Assembly (NCBI RefSeq): GCF_014489575.1
Contig: NZ_CP060789.1
Coordinates: forward strand, 682,001-746,000
DNA from: Tessaracoccus defluvii
Lineage (GTDB): Bacteria; Actinomycetota; Actinomycetes; Propionibacteriales; Propionibacteriaceae
DNA: 64,000 bases
Direction of reading: 5' to 3'
Shown: piece by piece, positions 26,518 to 36,438 of the stretch
How positions within the stretch are numbered: the stretch's first letter is position 1
Layout: the number at the start of each line of letters is the position of its first letter
Position numbers and translations under genes: made by a program
The notes under the pieces: model-generated
What the model was told of the DNA's origin: nothing
Seen by the model: only the letters and a program-made list of their open reading frames with translations
The model's database searches: none

Positions 26518-29500
26518 GCTGGTCGGCGCGGTGCGGCTGCCGAGCAGCGCGCACAAAGCAGCTGCGGGGACCGAGGCGGTCACCGATCTGCTGATCTTCC
26601 GCCGGCGTGACCCCTCTGCCCCAATTCCGAATGAGGATCCCGACTGGATCTGGGCGGAACCGACGATCGTGCCGGGCACCTACGGTGAGGACGGACCTCC
26701 CCTGATCAACCGGCACTTCAAGGCACGCCGCGAGCTGATGCTGGGTGAGCCCCGCGTTGAGGTCTCGCTGTATGGGGCGGCTGCGCTGGTGATCAACGGC
26801 GAAAAGTCGGCTCCGGCAGTGGCCGGGCAGCTCGGGAATCGGCTATCGAAGGTGGTGACCCTCGCGCATCAGAACGGGCTCGGGGTGCTGCCTCCGACAG
26901 AGGCGACCCTGGCGGCCCGGGCTGTGGCGATCGCACCAGCCGCCGCTGACCTGATCGACGGACACATCACCTGGCAGGGCACGTCATTCACGGCAGTCTC
27001 TGACGGGCAGCACGTCGCCTTGAAGGTGCCTACCTCCGCGACGGCCGAGCTGGTCGCCCTTCTGAGCATCCGCGACCAGGTCAAGGCCGTGGTCCAGCGG
27101 GAGGCCGCCTCCATCGACGACGACGACGCCCTCGACATGGCCCGCGCAGCCCTGCGGACCAGCTGGGAGACCTACGTCGCCAAGTACGGGCCGGTCAACA
27201 GGTTCACGGAGTCGAGCCGGGTCGACTCCGATGGCGAAGAGATCATCCGCCGGCGGCGGCCAGCAGCGGTTGCGAAACTCCTGACCGATCCGTTCGGGGC
27301 CTGGGTGAGCGGCATCGAGATCTTCGATGACCGCGACCGCACCGCTCGGCCAGCAGGGCTCCTGGTGACGCGGCAGGTCCTGCCCAGGCCACCTGTGCGC
27401 AGTGCAGAGACTCCCGCAGACGCGTTGGCCGTGTCGCTGGACCAGCGCGGCCACGTCGACGTCGACTACATCGGCCAGCTGCTGGGCGAACCGTCACTGG
27501 AAGTGACCGTCGCGCAGCTCGGGGACCTGCTCTTCGAGGTACCTCGAATCGACGTCGACGAAGAGCCGAGGTGGGTCACTGCGGCGGAGTTCTGCTCCGG
27601 GAATGTGCGCCGGAAGCTGTACGCGGCGCAGGAAGCTGACGCGGCGACGCCGGGGCGCTGGGCCCGCCAGATCGCAGCACTGGAAGCGGTCGTCCCTGCT
27701 GACCTCGGCGTGGAGGACATCAGCGCGAACCTCGGCGCGGTGTGGATCCCCGATGTGTACGTGCAGGACTGGGCTCGGGAGCTGTTGGAATCGCCCAAGA
27801 TGGTGGTGCGCAATGTGCTGCATAGCGACTGGGAGGTTCGCGGAGCTGTCACCGGCGTCCTGACCTACTCCCGCTACGGGACGGTGGATGCTGGAGCCAG
27901 CGCGATCCTCAAGGCGATGCTGGAGCAGCGTCCCGTCTTGGTCTACGACGTCATCGACGACGACGGCTCGGAGCGGCGGGTACTCAACCCTGCCAAGACC
28001 GAGCTGGCCAAGGAGAAGGCTCAAGAGCTGCAGGATGACTTCGAGGACTGGCTGTGGCGTGACCCCGACCGGTCCACGACGCTCCTGAAGACGTACAACG
28101 ACACCTTCAACGCCCTGGTCGCCCGGAACTATTCTGCAGAATCGGCCCACCTCACCTTCCCGGGGTTGTCGCGGTCCTTCGTCCCGCGACCTCATCAGCG
28201 GGCTGCTGTGGCGCGGATGCTCGCGGAAGAGTCCGTGGGTCTGTTCCATGAGGTGGGCGCTGGCAAGACAGCGGAGATGGTGATCGGTGCGGCCGAGCTG
28301 CGCCGGCTGGGCCTGGTCCGCAAGCCGATGGTGGTGGTGCCGAACCACATGCTGGAGCAGTTCACCCGCGAATGGGTCCAGCTGTATCCCTCAGCGATGC
28401 TGCTGTCCGCGGCGACCGATGACATCGGCCTGCAGGACGGAGCGCGCCGGCGGTTCGTCGCGAAGGCGGCCGCCAGCGACTGGGACGCGATCATCATCAC
28501 CCGCGACGCTTTCGGGAAGCTGGGACTGAGCCCTGCCGCCCAGGAGGAGTACGTCACCCGAGAGATCTCCTCGATCCGTGCATCGCTGGCGACAGCCACG
28601 GAGGGCGGCAGCGAGCAGACGGTCAAAAAGTTGGAGCGGATGCTGCTGGTGAAGGAGGAGCAGCTGAAGAAGCGGGTCAACGTCGAACGCGATCCGGGCA
28701 TCACCTTCGAGGCCACCGGTGTGGACTACCTCCTGGTCGACGAGCTGCACGAGTACAAGAACCTGTGGACCCCCTCGGCAATCCCAGGAGCCGGCATCTC
28801 CCAGGGCTCGATCCGAGCCACCGACCTCCACATGAAGGTCTCGTACCTGCGTGACCATTTCGGGGGCCGCGTGATGACCGGAGCCACCGCAACCCCGATC
28901 GCCAACTCGGTCTCGGAAATGTATGTGATGCAGCGCTACCTGGCACCGCAGCTCCTCGAGGACGCCGGCATCCACGCCTTCGACCAGTGGGCGGCAACCT
29001 TTGGCCAGGTCATCACCGGTTTCGAGATGAACCCGACCGGCACCAAGTACCAGGTGCGATCGCGGTTCGCGCAGTTCACGAACGTGCCGGAGCTGGTGTC
29101 AATGTTCAACCAATTTGGTGACATCAAGACCAGCGAGGAACTGAACCTGCCGAAACCGCTCGTAGCGCGCCGCACCGATACGCAGCGGCTGCCTGAGGCA
29201 CTCGTGGTGCCGCAGTCGCCCGAGCTGGTCGCGTTCCAGGCAGAGATGGACCACCGGGTCGACCTGATCGCCTCGGGAGCCGTCGACCCCGCCGACGACA
29301 ACATGCTGAAGATCACCAACGATGGCCGGCTGGCGGCTCTGGATCTGCGGTTGGTGGGCTGTGAGCCCAGCGAAGTGACCAAGACTGACGTCGCTGCTGA
29401 TCGGCTGGCGCAGCTCTACCACCAGCACAAAGACCAAGTGTTCCTCGACCCCGCCACCCAGGAGCCGCACCCGGTCCCTGGAGCCCTTCAGATCGTGTTC

Positions 29501-30817
29501 TGCGACCTGGCGACCCCCAAGGGGTCCTCAGCGTCTCAGGACGGCCCCTGGGACGCTTACAACGCCCTTCGGGAGGCCCTCGACGAGCGTGGCGTGCCTC
29601 GCTCGCAGGTGCGGTTCATCCACGAGGCGCGAACGACCGCTGAGCGGGGTCAGCTCTTCAGGGAGTGCCGCGAGGGCGGAGTAGCGGTCCTGATCGGCTC
29701 CACCTCGAAGATGGGCACCGGCACCAACATCCAGAACCGGGTGGTCCACCTCCTCCACATGGACGCGCCCTGGCGGCCAGCAGATGTCACACAGCGCGAG
29801 GGAAGAGCCATCCGGCAGGGCAACCAGAATCCCGAGGTTGCCCTCACTCAGATGATCACCGAGAAGAGCTTCGACACGTTCCTGTGGCAGACGCTGGAAC
29901 GCAAGGCCGGGTTCATCAGCCAGGTGATGACCAGCAAGATCGACGTCCGGCAGGTCGAGGACGTCGGCGGCGACGACACCTTGAGCTTCGCGCAGTTCAA
30001 GGCGCTGTCGTCGGGAGATCCCCTGATGATGGAGGAACTCCAAGCCAAGGAGGACCTGACCAAGCTCCGCCGCCTGGAGGTGGGCTACAAACGCAACCGG
30101 GCCCAGCTCGAAGGCGTGATCGCGGCCGAGCCGCGGATCGCCCGCTACAACAGCGAGATCTCGATGTACCGCGACGCAGCGCGGCGCAGCACCTCCACGG
30201 AGGCAGACCGGTTCCAGATGCTCTTCCGGGGCACCTGGTACGACAAGCGCAAGGATGCACTCGCGGCGGTCCAGGAGTTCCTGTTTGCGGGCGGCGCTGG
30301 CCCTGCCTTCCAGCTGGGCCTCAACCAGTCCGGCTACCGGGACTACACCGTCGGCAAGATTGGTGGCCACGACCTGGTCCTGCAGTCGACGCCAGCCCAG
30401 ATCGTGCTGCTCCTCCAGGACGCCCCCCGGGCCAAGGTCACCATTGCCAAGATGGGTGCGACCTCCACCCAGCACATGGGCCTGATCACGCGGCTGGAGA
30501 ACCTCATCCCGCAGATCGACTCGTCGATCGTGTCGCTCCAGGAGGAACGCGACTCCCTCACACGACGGATCGAGCAGGCGCGAGAAGACCTCGACAAGCC
30601 CTTCAAGCACATCACCGCGCTGGAGGCGGCCGAGGAACGCTACGCCGGGGTCACCGCACGCATCCAACAGCAGGCTCACCAAGACGCGCTCAGCCCTGCA
30701 GCGCTCGAGCTGGCCTCCGTTCTCGACGACCCCGAACCCCTGGCTGCCATCGACCCCGCCTACCCAGCTGGCCCGCCAGTTGACCAATCACCCGACCTCG
30801 CAGGAATCGACCTGTGA
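26468..30817 (+). CDS. Giant SNF2/DEAD-type helicase (with N-terminal methylase), main ORF
   Basis: A 1449-residue open frame covering most of the element-borne helicase. The first 60 residues finish the methylase-like domain (ELVGAVRLPSSAH, TDLLIFRRRDP). The helicase core has Walker A HEVGAGKTAEMVI, DEAH-box-like VDELHEYKN, motif III-like GATATPIANS, and the C-terminal helicase lobe STSKMGTGTNIQNR with QREGRAIRQGNQNPEV. The last part is coiled-coil-like (IDSSIVSLQEERDSLTRRIEQ). Such proteins are hallmarks of actinobacterial integrative elements and phage-plasmids; a role in protecting or remodelling element DNA is inferred. The upstream part is frame-broken (25779-26517), so the intact protein would be about 1690 residues. 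Confidence 0.85.
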   Translation: MDAKSPTARREMNSLGELVGAVRLPSSAHKAAAGTEAVTDLLIFRRRDPSAPIPNEDPDWIWAEPTIVPGTYGEDGPPLINRHFKARRELMLGEPRVEVSLYGAAALVINGEKSAPAVAGQLGNRLSKVVTLAHQNGLGVLPPTEATLAARAVAIAPAAADLIDGHITWQGTSFTAVSDGQHVALKVPTSATAELVALLSIRDQVKAVVQREAASIDDDDALDMARAALRTSWETYVAKYGPVNRFTESSRVDSDGEEIIRRRRPAAVAKLLTDPFGAWVSGIEIFDDRDRTARPAGLLVTRQVLPRPPVRSAETPADALAVSLDQRGHVDVDYIGQLLGEPSLEVTVAQLGDLLFEVPRIDVDEEPRWVTAAEFCSGNVRRKLYAAQEADAATPGRWARQIAALEAVVPADLGVEDISANLGAVWIPDVYVQDWARELLESPKMVVRNVLHSDWEVRGAVTGVLTYSRYGTVDAGASAILKAMLEQRPVLVYDVIDDDGSERRVLNPAKTELAKEKAQELQDDFEDWLWRDPDRSTTLLKTYNDTFNALVARNYSAESAHLTFPGLSRSFVPRPHQRAAVARMLAEESVGLFHEVGAGKTAEMVIGAAELRRLGLVRKPMVVVPNHMLEQFTREWVQLYPSAMLLSAATDDIGLQDGARRRFVAKAAASDWDAIIITRDAFGKLGLSPAAQEEYVTREISSIRASLATATEGGSEQTVKKLERMLLVKEEQLKKRVNVERDPGITFEATGVDYLLVDELHEYKNLWTPSAIPGAGISQGSIRATDLHMKVSYLRDHFGGRVMTGATATPIANSVSEMYVMQRYLAPQLLEDAGIHAFDQWAATFGQVITGFEMNPTGTKYQVRSRFAQFTNVPELVSMFNQFGDIKTSEELNLPKPLVARRTDTQRLPEALVVPQSPELVAFQAEMDHRVDLIASGAVDPADDNMLKITNDGRLAALDLRLVGCEPSEVTKTDVAADRLAQLYHQHKDQVFLDPATQEPHPVPGALQIVFCDLATPKGSSASQDGPWDAYNALREALDERGVPRSQVRFIHEARTTAERGQLFRECREGGVAVLIGSTSKMGTGTNIQNRVVHLLHMDAPWRPADVTQREGRAIRQGNQNPEVALTQMITEKSFDTFLWQTLERKAGFISQVMTSKIDVRQVEDVGGDDTLSFAQFKALSSGDPLMMEELQAKEDLTKLRRLEVGYKRNRAQLEGVIAAEPRIARYNSEISMYRDAARRSTSTEADRFQMLFRGTWYDKRKDALAAVQEFLFAGGAGPAFQLGLNQSGYRDYTVGKIGGHDLVLQSTPAQIVLLLQDAPRAKVTIAKMGATSTQHMGLITRLENLIPQIDSSIVSLQEERDSLTRRIEQAREDLDKPFKHITALEAAEERYAGVTARIQQQAHQDALSPAALELASVLDDPEPLAAIDPAYPAGPPVDQSPDLAGIDL

Positions 30818-30858
30818 CCCACCTAAACTAGCCGGTACACCTTTAAGGAGAACGCACT

Positions 30859-31068
30859 ATGAGTGAGAAGGAAGACGAGCAGCCCGGCCTCGCGGAGACC
30901 GACCCGACGGACCTGACCTGGGCAGACATCGACCTAGGCCCTGATGCCATGCGACGGCCCACCCGCCTGGAGACCGCACTGGCATCCCTCGTGCCCCCAG
31001 GCCCGGTGGTGCCACTTCACGGCGTGGATCTGGTGTTGCACACTGAACCGAAGCACCACGATGACTAG
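30859..31068 (+). CDS. Small acidic hypothetical protein
   Basis: A 69-residue acidic protein with a good Shine-Dalgarno (AAGGAG before the ATG). It begins MSEKEDEQPGLAETDPTDLTW. It ends in the overlap ATGACTAG with the next gene, so the two are coupled. No family was recognised. It is part of the helicase-DUF4192 block. Confidence 0.6.
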   Translation: MSEKEDEQPGLAETDPTDLTWADIDLGPDAMRRPTRLETALASLVPPGPVVPLHGVDLVLHTEPKHHDD

Positions 31069-31677
31069 CCTCACCCAGCACGACGCGCCGACGATGGTCG
31101 GCCAGGTTGTCGGCGACGCACTTGGGGGTAGGCACGACTTCCGGGCCGTGCCGATGGACGGGCCGCCCGTGACGGGTTCCAGCGCGTCCTCGCCGCAATG
31201 CGCTCCCCACCGTTCGATCCGATGACGTTCCCGCCGCCCTGTGAACCGCATCCCGAGGACTTCTACGAACTCCCGGCCGGCGGCCGGCCGGTTATCGACG
31301 GTGCGCTCTACCCCAACCTCGACGCCGAGGTGGCTATGGCCTGGGGCACCGAGTGCTACAGCGTGGAGCGCAGCCTCATCGTCCGTGACGGGCACCTTGA
31401 GGCAGCCAGCGACGGGTTCCCTCAAAGCGTCTACCGGGTGCTGTTCGAGACCAGCCCTGACCAGTTCGATGCGCTCGACCCCAAGGGCCAGGAGCAGCTG
31501 CTCGGCGCCATCAACAGTGTGAGCGACCTCGCCACACCCGAGGCCGACGAGTTCCTGTTCCGAGCCGAAAGCGTGGAACTCGCCGCAGTCCTCGACCCAG
31601 GCCCCTCGGTCAACGCAACGCCGCTGCCATCCCCTGACCAGTACACCCAGACGCCTGGCGTCGAGATCGAGATGTGA
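31061..31677 (+). CDS. Hypothetical mobile-element protein, frameshifted as sequenced
   Basis: The ATG at 31061 overlaps the stop of the preceding gene and reads MTSLTQHDAPTMVGQVV. The frame ends early, but one G added to the G3 run at 31174-31176 joins it to VLAAMRSPPFDPMTFPPP and the remainder to 31677 (about 205 residues). The second half (FYELPAGGRPVIDGALYP, VYRVLFETSPDQFDALDP) is acidic and soluble. No function was recognised. It is followed after 7 bases by the DUF4192 gene. Confidence 0.55.
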
Positions 31678-31684
31678 GGACGCC

Positions 31685-32719
31685 ATGAGCGGCGACAGAC
31701 ACATCATCAATGGAGTGGAGGAGCTCGCTGCGCATCTCCCCGAGATGATGGGCTACCAGCTGGCAGCAGACGACACCACCTTCGCACTCTTCAGCCAAGG
31801 CGTTTCCATCGCCACCGGAAACATCGGTGGCGACGCGCCGCTGCAGCTGCTTCCAGACCACTTCCGCCAGATGCGTCCAACGCTGCCGCCCGACTGCAGC
31901 GTCGCGGTGTTCGGGTGGGACACAGCATTCAGGGAACGAACCGAGGCCATCGCTCGGGGGTTCTACCAAGCCGGCTTCGACGTCCAACTGCTGGGCACCA
32001 TCGAGCACGGCTCCGTGACTTGCCAACCGTTGTTTGACCCGGCATCTCGCATCACCAAGATGATTCCGACTGTCGGCAAGCTCGGTGTGCGGGATCAGAC
32101 CTTTGAGACGCGGGAAGCGGCGATGGCCGACGGGACTCGTAGTGGAACCCTGCGGGGAGTCCTCACGCCGGATGGTGCCGAGCTTCCAGCTCTAGATCAA
32201 GCCGAGTGGACCCGGGTGAACCTGGAGCTGATGCACAAGGGAGTCGAGGTCAGCGTCGAGGAGAAGTCAGAGATGATCGCCTTCCTGGCCGATCCCGTGG
32301 TGAGGGACGCTGTGGCTGTGTGGATCATCCAGGACGACCAGTGCGATGCGTTCCTGAGTCTGTGGCATGAGGCCCACCCTGATGACCAACGTCCCCTCGC
32401 ACCCGTCGCTGCCCTGATGCAGCTAGTGGGGACAGGAGCCAGCGGGAAGGCGCACGCGATCCTCGGATGCAGCGACCCCGACGATGCATTGCTGCCCTGG
32501 CTCGACCAGGTGCTCACGCTCGCGCGAACTCCACAGGACGTGCAGGACGCAGTCCGGCGGATCGACCCGGACACCGATCTGTGCTGGGCGGAATGGGATC
32601 AGATCCTCGGCAAGGAACGAGACCTTCCTCCGACCGAGACCGCCCTGGCCACCTATGCCAGGACCGAGGTGGCATTCCAGGAGATGAGCCAGACATTGGA
32701 TCGCGGCATCGACATGTGA
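31685..32719 (+). CDS. DUF4192 domain-containing protein
   Basis: A 344-residue soluble protein. The pattern of an N-terminal region (GVEELAAHLPEMMGYQLAADDTT), a central SVAVFGWD segment and a C-terminal helical half (VAALMQLVGTGASGKAHAILG, LPWLDQVLTLARTPQDV) fits the DUF4192 family, which is frequent on actinobacterial chromosomes and integrative elements and has no known activity. It starts with GAGGACGCC upstream and is the last gene of this block, ending before a convergent terminator. Confidence 0.65.
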   Translation: MSGDRHIINGVEELAAHLPEMMGYQLAADDTTFALFSQGVSIATGNIGGDAPLQLLPDHFRQMRPTLPPDCSVAVFGWDTAFRERTEAIARGFYQAGFDVQLLGTIEHGSVTCQPLFDPASRITKMIPTVGKLGVRDQTFETREAAMADGTRSGTLRGVLTPDGAELPALDQAEWTRVNLELMHKGVEVSVEEKSEMIAFLADPVVRDAVAVWIIQDDQCDAFLSLWHEAHPDDQRPLAPVAALMQLVGTGASGKAHAILGCSDPDDALLPWLDQVLTLARTPQDVQDAVRRIDPDTDLCWAEWDQILGKERDLPPTETALATYARTEVAFQEMSQTLDRGIDM

Positions 32720-32781
32720 TCTCGCCAAGACGATAGCGTTGTAGCTGTAGCCACCCGCCGACATCGCTGACACACGAGAGG

Positions 32782-32803
32782 CCCGCACCGATCTTGGTGC
32801 GGG
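32782..32803. terminator. Stem-loop terminator between convergent genes
   Basis: A perfect 8-bp GC-rich stem, CCCGCACC (32782-32789) with GGTGCGGG (32796-32803), and a 6-base loop lie between the DUF4192 gene and the minus-strand membrane-protein gene. Confidence 0.65.
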
Positions 32804-32809
32804 TCTCAC

Positions 32810-33280
32810 TCAACGCCTGGGGCTATTCTGCGGAATCGGTCGGTGCGGGCCGTGTCTGATCTCCGCCACCCGTCTCGGCTGTCGCCTTACCTCACGGTCC
32901 TGCAGGATCCATTCGATCACTGCGCGGATGAGCCCAAGCCAGGCGTAGACCGTAACTAGACCGACGAGCGGGTCGCCCAGGTCGTTGAGTCTCTTCGAGG
33001 CAGCCGGGAAGGCGCACATCAGAGCCCCAACAGCAGCGAGTAGCCCGAGCGGTGCAAGGGTGTCGAGACAGATCCGTTTTGCGGCATCGGAGGGCGGCAG
33101 CAGGCTGAGCATCACGACACCGATCACCGGGGGCAGCAAGACAGCACCGATCACCACCAGTTGATCCAGCGGGACACGAGCGATCGAAACCATCCACACC
33201 AGCAGAGCAACGGCCACGGGGACCAGGGCGAGCTTCATCCAGAACGCCAGGCGCAAACCCGTGATCGAGGCCCGCTCCAC
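32810..33280 (-). CDS. Small membrane protein, unknown; intact copy of a tandem pair
   Basis: 156 residues with three or four hydrophobic segments (LALVPVAVALLVWMVSIA; LVVIGAVLLPPVIGVVMLSLL; TLAPLGLLAAVGALMCAF; DPLVGLVTVYAWLGLIRAV) and a basic tail after EWILQDREVR. No family was recognised. A second copy of the same gene lies next to it but is split: its 3' part is at 34799-34914 and a short 5' part is at 46241-46278, on either side of the insertion-sequence nest. Confidence 0.6.
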   Translation of the reverse strand: MERASITGLRLAFWMKLALVPVAVALLVWMVSIARVPLDQLVVIGAVLLPPVIGVVMLSLLPPSDAAKRICLDTLAPLGLLAAVGALMCAFPAASKRLNDLGDPLVGLVTVYAWLGLIRAVIEWILQDREVRRQPRRVAEIRHGPHRPIPQNSPRR

Positions 33281-33393
33281 TGGTGCCGGGACTCGCCCGT
33301 TCGGCCCGCGTCGCAGAACGATCTCCCCTATCTACCGGTACTTGAGTGGCTCGACCGACTTCAGAGTGACCAAACCAATTTCTGCAGAATCGG

Positions 33394-34798
33394 GTCAAGT
33401 CCAGTGGAGTGGTGTAGCGGGGGTTCCTTCGTTTAGGCGGTGAGGGCGAGGGGTTCGGTCACCTCCTCGGTGTTGGTGCCGGGGAGGGTTGTGAGGCGGC
33501 AGCGGGTGAGGATGTCGAGGCCGAGGTAGCGGCGACCTTCGGCCCATTCGTCGGTCTGTTCGGCCAGGACGGCCCCGACGAGCCGGATGATGGCTTCCCG
33601 ATTGGGGAAGATGCCGACGGCGTCGGTGCGGCGCCTAATCTCCCTGTTGAGGCGTTCGGCGGGATTGTTCGACCAGATCTGGGTCCACACGTCCTTCGGG
33701 AAGGCGGTGAAGGCGAGCACGTCGGCTCGGGCCTGGTCGAGGTGCTCGGCGACGGCGGGTAGCTTCTCGGCGGTGTAGTCCAGCAGCCGGTCGAACTGGG
33801 CCTCGACGGAGGCGGCGTCGGGTTGGTCGTAGACGCAGTGCAGCATCGCCTTGACCGCCGGCCACATCGTCTTGGGGGTGACGGACATCAGGTTGGCGGC
33901 GTAGTGGGTTCTGCAGCGCTGCCAGATCGCGCCGGGCAGGTTCGCGCTCACGGCTTCGACCAGCCCGGCGTGGGCATCACTGGTGACCAGACGGACGCCG
34001 GCCAGGCCGCGGGCGACCAGATCGGCGAGGAACGTGTTCCAGGCGCTGCGGGTTTCGGAGGTGGCGACCTGCAGGCCCAGCACTTCGCGGTGTCCATCGC
34101 CGTTGACGCCAGTCGCGACCAGCGCGACGGCGTTGATCACCCGGCCGCCCTCGCGGACCTTCATCGTCAATGCGTCGGCGGCGACGAACGTGAACGGCCC
34201 CGCCTCGGACAGGGGGCGGTGGCGGAACTGGTTGACGTGCTCGTCGAGGTCGGCGGCCATCCGGGAGACCTGGGACTTCGACAGGCCGTCGATTCCCAAC
34301 GTCTTGACGAGCTTGTCCATCCGGCGGGTCGACACCCCGGCGAGGTAGCAGTCCGCGATCACCGTGATCAAAGCGGCTTCGGCGCGTTTGCGGCGCTCCA
34401 GCAGCCACTCCGGGAAGTAGGTCCCCGAACGCAGCTTGGGGACGGCGACATCGACGGTGCCGACGCGGGTGTCCAAGGGCCGGTGGCGGTAGCCGTTGCG
34501 CTGAACCAGCCGGCCCGGCGAGGCCTGTCCCCATTCGGCGCCGCAGACCTGGTCGGCATCAGCAGACAGGAGCTGGTTAATCATGTTCTGCAGCAGGCTG
34601 CGCATCATGTCCGGCGACGCTTCGGCCAGCAGGTTGCCCAGCACGTGGGCGGGGTCGACAATGTGAGGAGCGGTCATCGTGGCGATGTCCTTTCGAGAGA
34701 GCTTTGCAAGGGTGAACTCGAAGGATCCCACGGTGACCGCGCTGACGTCCCTGACGGTCACGGCCACCGAGGGCTACACCACTATGAGGGACTTAACT
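33394..34798. mobile_element. IS256-family insertion sequence, complete (copy A)
   Basis: A 1405-bp element. Direct repeats CAGAATCGG at 33385-33393 and 34799-34807 form a 9-bp target duplication. The ends are imperfect inverted repeats sharing AAGTCC then AGTGGTGTAGC (about 33397-33418 and 34772-34795). It contains one transposase gene. It has inserted at the 3' end of the second copy of the small membrane-protein gene. Confidence 0.88.
33433..34677 (-). CDS. IS256-family transposase (copy A)
   Basis: A 414-residue mutator-type DDE transposase. The N-terminal DNA-binding region is followed by [21 protein letters not shown]; the catalytic Asp residues are in [13 protein letters not shown] and [13 protein letters not shown], and the Glu lies in [18 protein letters not shown]. 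The ATG at 34677 ([15 protein letters not shown]) is used; it has GAAAGGA upstream, and the 30 extra codons in the open frame overlap the terminal repeat. It looks complete and potentially active. Confidence 0.92.
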   Translation of the reverse strand: MTAPHIVDPAHVLGNLLAEASPDMMRSLLQNMINQLLSADADQVCGAEWGQASPGRLVQRNGYRHRPLDTRVGTVDVAVPKLRSGTYFPEWLLERRKRAEAALITVIADCYLAGVSTRRMDKLVKTLGIDGLSKSQVSRMAADLDEHVNQFRHRPLSEAGPFTFVAADALTMKVREGGRVINAVALVATGVNGDGHREVLGLQVATSETRSAWNTFLADLVARGLAGVRLVTSDAHAGLVEAVSANLPGAIWQRCRTHYAANLMSVTPKTMWPAVKAMLHCVYDQPDAASVEAQFDRLLDYTAEKLPAVAEHLDQARADVLAFTAFPKDVWTQIWSNNPAERLNREIRRRTDAVGIFPNREAIIRLVGAVLAEQTDEWAEGRRYLGLDILTRCRLTTLPGTNTEEVTEPLALTA

Positions 34799-34914
34799 CA
34801 GAATCGGCCCGCGCGGGCCATGTCTGTTCCTCCGCCAGCGTCTGGGCTGGCACCTTACCTCACGGTCCTGCAAGATCCATTCGATCACTGCACGGATGAG
34901 CCCAAGCCAGGCGT
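34799..34914 (-). pseudogene. 3' fragment of the second membrane-protein gene copy
   Basis: This stretch is nearly identical to 32826-32960 (3' end of the intact gene) and encodes AWLGLIRAVIEWILQDREVR plus the basic tail. It is cut at CCAGGCGT (34907-34914), and the reading continues at the other copy of CCAGGCGT at 46241. Confidence 0.8.
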
Positions 34915-36354
34915 GAGCCTGTCAAGTTGTCTGTGTAAGGAGTTCGGTCTCCGGGGTGTCTAGAGGTAGGGGTTGATCCGGTCGGGGTAGGCGATCGCGA
35001 GTTGGGCGAGGGCCTGTTTCCAGTTCGTGGTGACCTGCCCCTCGACGAGGCGGCCTTCGGCGTTGCGTTTCTCTCCCTTCTTGCGTCCTTTCTCCTTGGC
35101 GCGGTCGCGGGCCCGTTTGTCTTCGATGTTGCAGATCGCCAACCAGAGGAGCTTCACCGCGGCCTCGTCGGAGGGGAAGTGGCCGCGGTTCTTCGTGACT
35201 TTACGCAGCTGGTAGTTCAGCGACTCGATCGCGTTGGTGGTGTAGATCACCCTGCGCAGCATCGGCGGGAACGCCAGGAACGGCACGAACCGGGTCCAGG
35301 CGTCGGTGAACACGCGCACCGTGTTCGGGTTCGCCCGGCCGAGCTCCGAGGCGGCGAACTCGTCCAGTTCGGCCCTCGCGGCAGGCTCGTCGGGAGCTTG
35401 GTAGATCGGCTTCAACGCCGCCGCCATGGCCTTGCGGTCCTTGTAGTTGACGAATCGCATCGCGGAGCGGATCAAATGGACCACGCAGGTCTGAACGGTC
35501 GACTGGGGCCAGGTCGCCTCGACGGCCTCGGGGAAACCGGTCAGGCCGTCGCAGCTCACGATCAGCACGTCACGCACGCCGCGGTTGGCGAGCTGCGCGC
35601 AGACCCCGGCCCAGAACTTCGCCCCTTCGGCGGCCTGGATCCAGATCCCGAGGACGTGTTTGATGCCGTCGATGTCGACCCCGACAGCGATGTGAGCGGC
35701 CTTGTTCCGCACATGCGCGCCGTCGCGGACCTTCACGATCAACGCGTCGAGATAGATCACCGGGTAGAACGAGTCCAGCGGCCGCTGCTGCCAGATCATC
35801 ACCTCATCGGCGACCTCGTCGGTGATCTTCGAGATCGTCTCCCTCGAGATCTCGGTCCCGATCGTGGAGACCAGATGGTGCTCGATGTCACGGACCGTCA
35901 TCCCGCCCGCATACAAGCTGATGATCATGTCATCGAGGCCTGACAGGCGCCTGGAGCCCTTCGGGACCAGCATCGGGGTAAACGACCCGTCCCGGTCGCG
36001 GGGGATCGCCAGATCCACGTCTCCGACGCTGGTGGCCACTGTCTTCGGATACGACCCGTTGCGCGAGTTCGGGAACATCGCGGCATCCGGGTCGCCCTTG
36101 TCGTAGCCGAGATGGTCGGCCAGCTCGGCCTGCAGGCCCCGCTCGAGGCCGGCCTTGATCAGCTGCTGGATCAGCCCGTCACGGCCTTCCAGCTGGACGT
36201 CGCCGGCATCGATGCGGGCATACAGGTCATCCAAGGCCCCGGAGGCCTCCAACGCGGCCACGCCGTCGCGCTGCGCACGGCGCCGCTCCTCACGGTCGAG
36301 TTTGTCTATCACGGTCATCATGAGTATTCGAGGCTGACGGGACCACCGGATCTT
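34915..36354. mobile_element. IS256-family insertion sequence, interrupted (copy B)
   Basis: The left inverted repeat begins at 34915 immediately after CCAGGCGT and contains CTGTCAAGTTGTCTGTGTAAGG. The transposase gene follows, then the end of an IS21 element intervenes at about 36355. A candidate right inverted repeat, reverse complement of 43493-43514 (17 of 22 bases matching), lies beyond the IS21 block. If that is correct, the IS21 element landed in the short 5' region of this element. The right end is less certain than the left. Confidence 0.7.
34960..36321 (-). CDS. IS256-family transposase (copy B)
   Basis: A 453-residue transposase of a different IS256 subgroup from copy A. It has ELADHLGYDKGDPDAAMFPNSRNG, IPRDRDGSFTPMLVPKGSRR, catalytic Asp in VIYLDALIVKVRDG, Asp in IVSCDGLTGFPEAVE and Glu in YTTNAIESLNYQLRK. 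A Lys/Arg-rich insertion (RDRAKEKGRKKGEKR) precedes the C-terminus. The reading frame is complete from ATG to stop. Confidence 0.93.
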   Translation of the reverse strand: MMTVIDKLDREERRRAQRDGVAALEASGALDDLYARIDAGDVQLEGRDGLIQQLIKAGLERGLQAELADHLGYDKGDPDAAMFPNSRNGSYPKTVATSVGDVDLAIPRDRDGSFTPMLVPKGSRRLSGLDDMIISLYAGGMTVRDIEHHLVSTIGTEISRETISKITDEVADEVMIWQQRPLDSFYPVIYLDALIVKVRDGAHVRNKAAHIAVGVDIDGIKHVLGIWIQAAEGAKFWAGVCAQLANRGVRDVLIVSCDGLTGFPEAVEATWPQSTVQTCVVHLIRSAMRFVNYKDRKAMAAALKPIYQAPDEPAARAELDEFAASELGRANPNTVRVFTDAWTRFVPFLAFPPMLRRVIYTTNAIESLNYQLRKVTKNRGHFPSDEAAVKLLWLAICNIEDKRARDRAKEKGRKKGEKRNAEGRLVEGQVTTNWKQALAQLAIAYPDRINPYL

Positions 36355-36438
36355 GCCTTTGGGGGCCGGTGATATTGGGCTTTGGGGCCACCGCCGGCGC
36401 TGGTGGGGGCCACTGTTCCTCCACCAGCGCCTGTCTGG

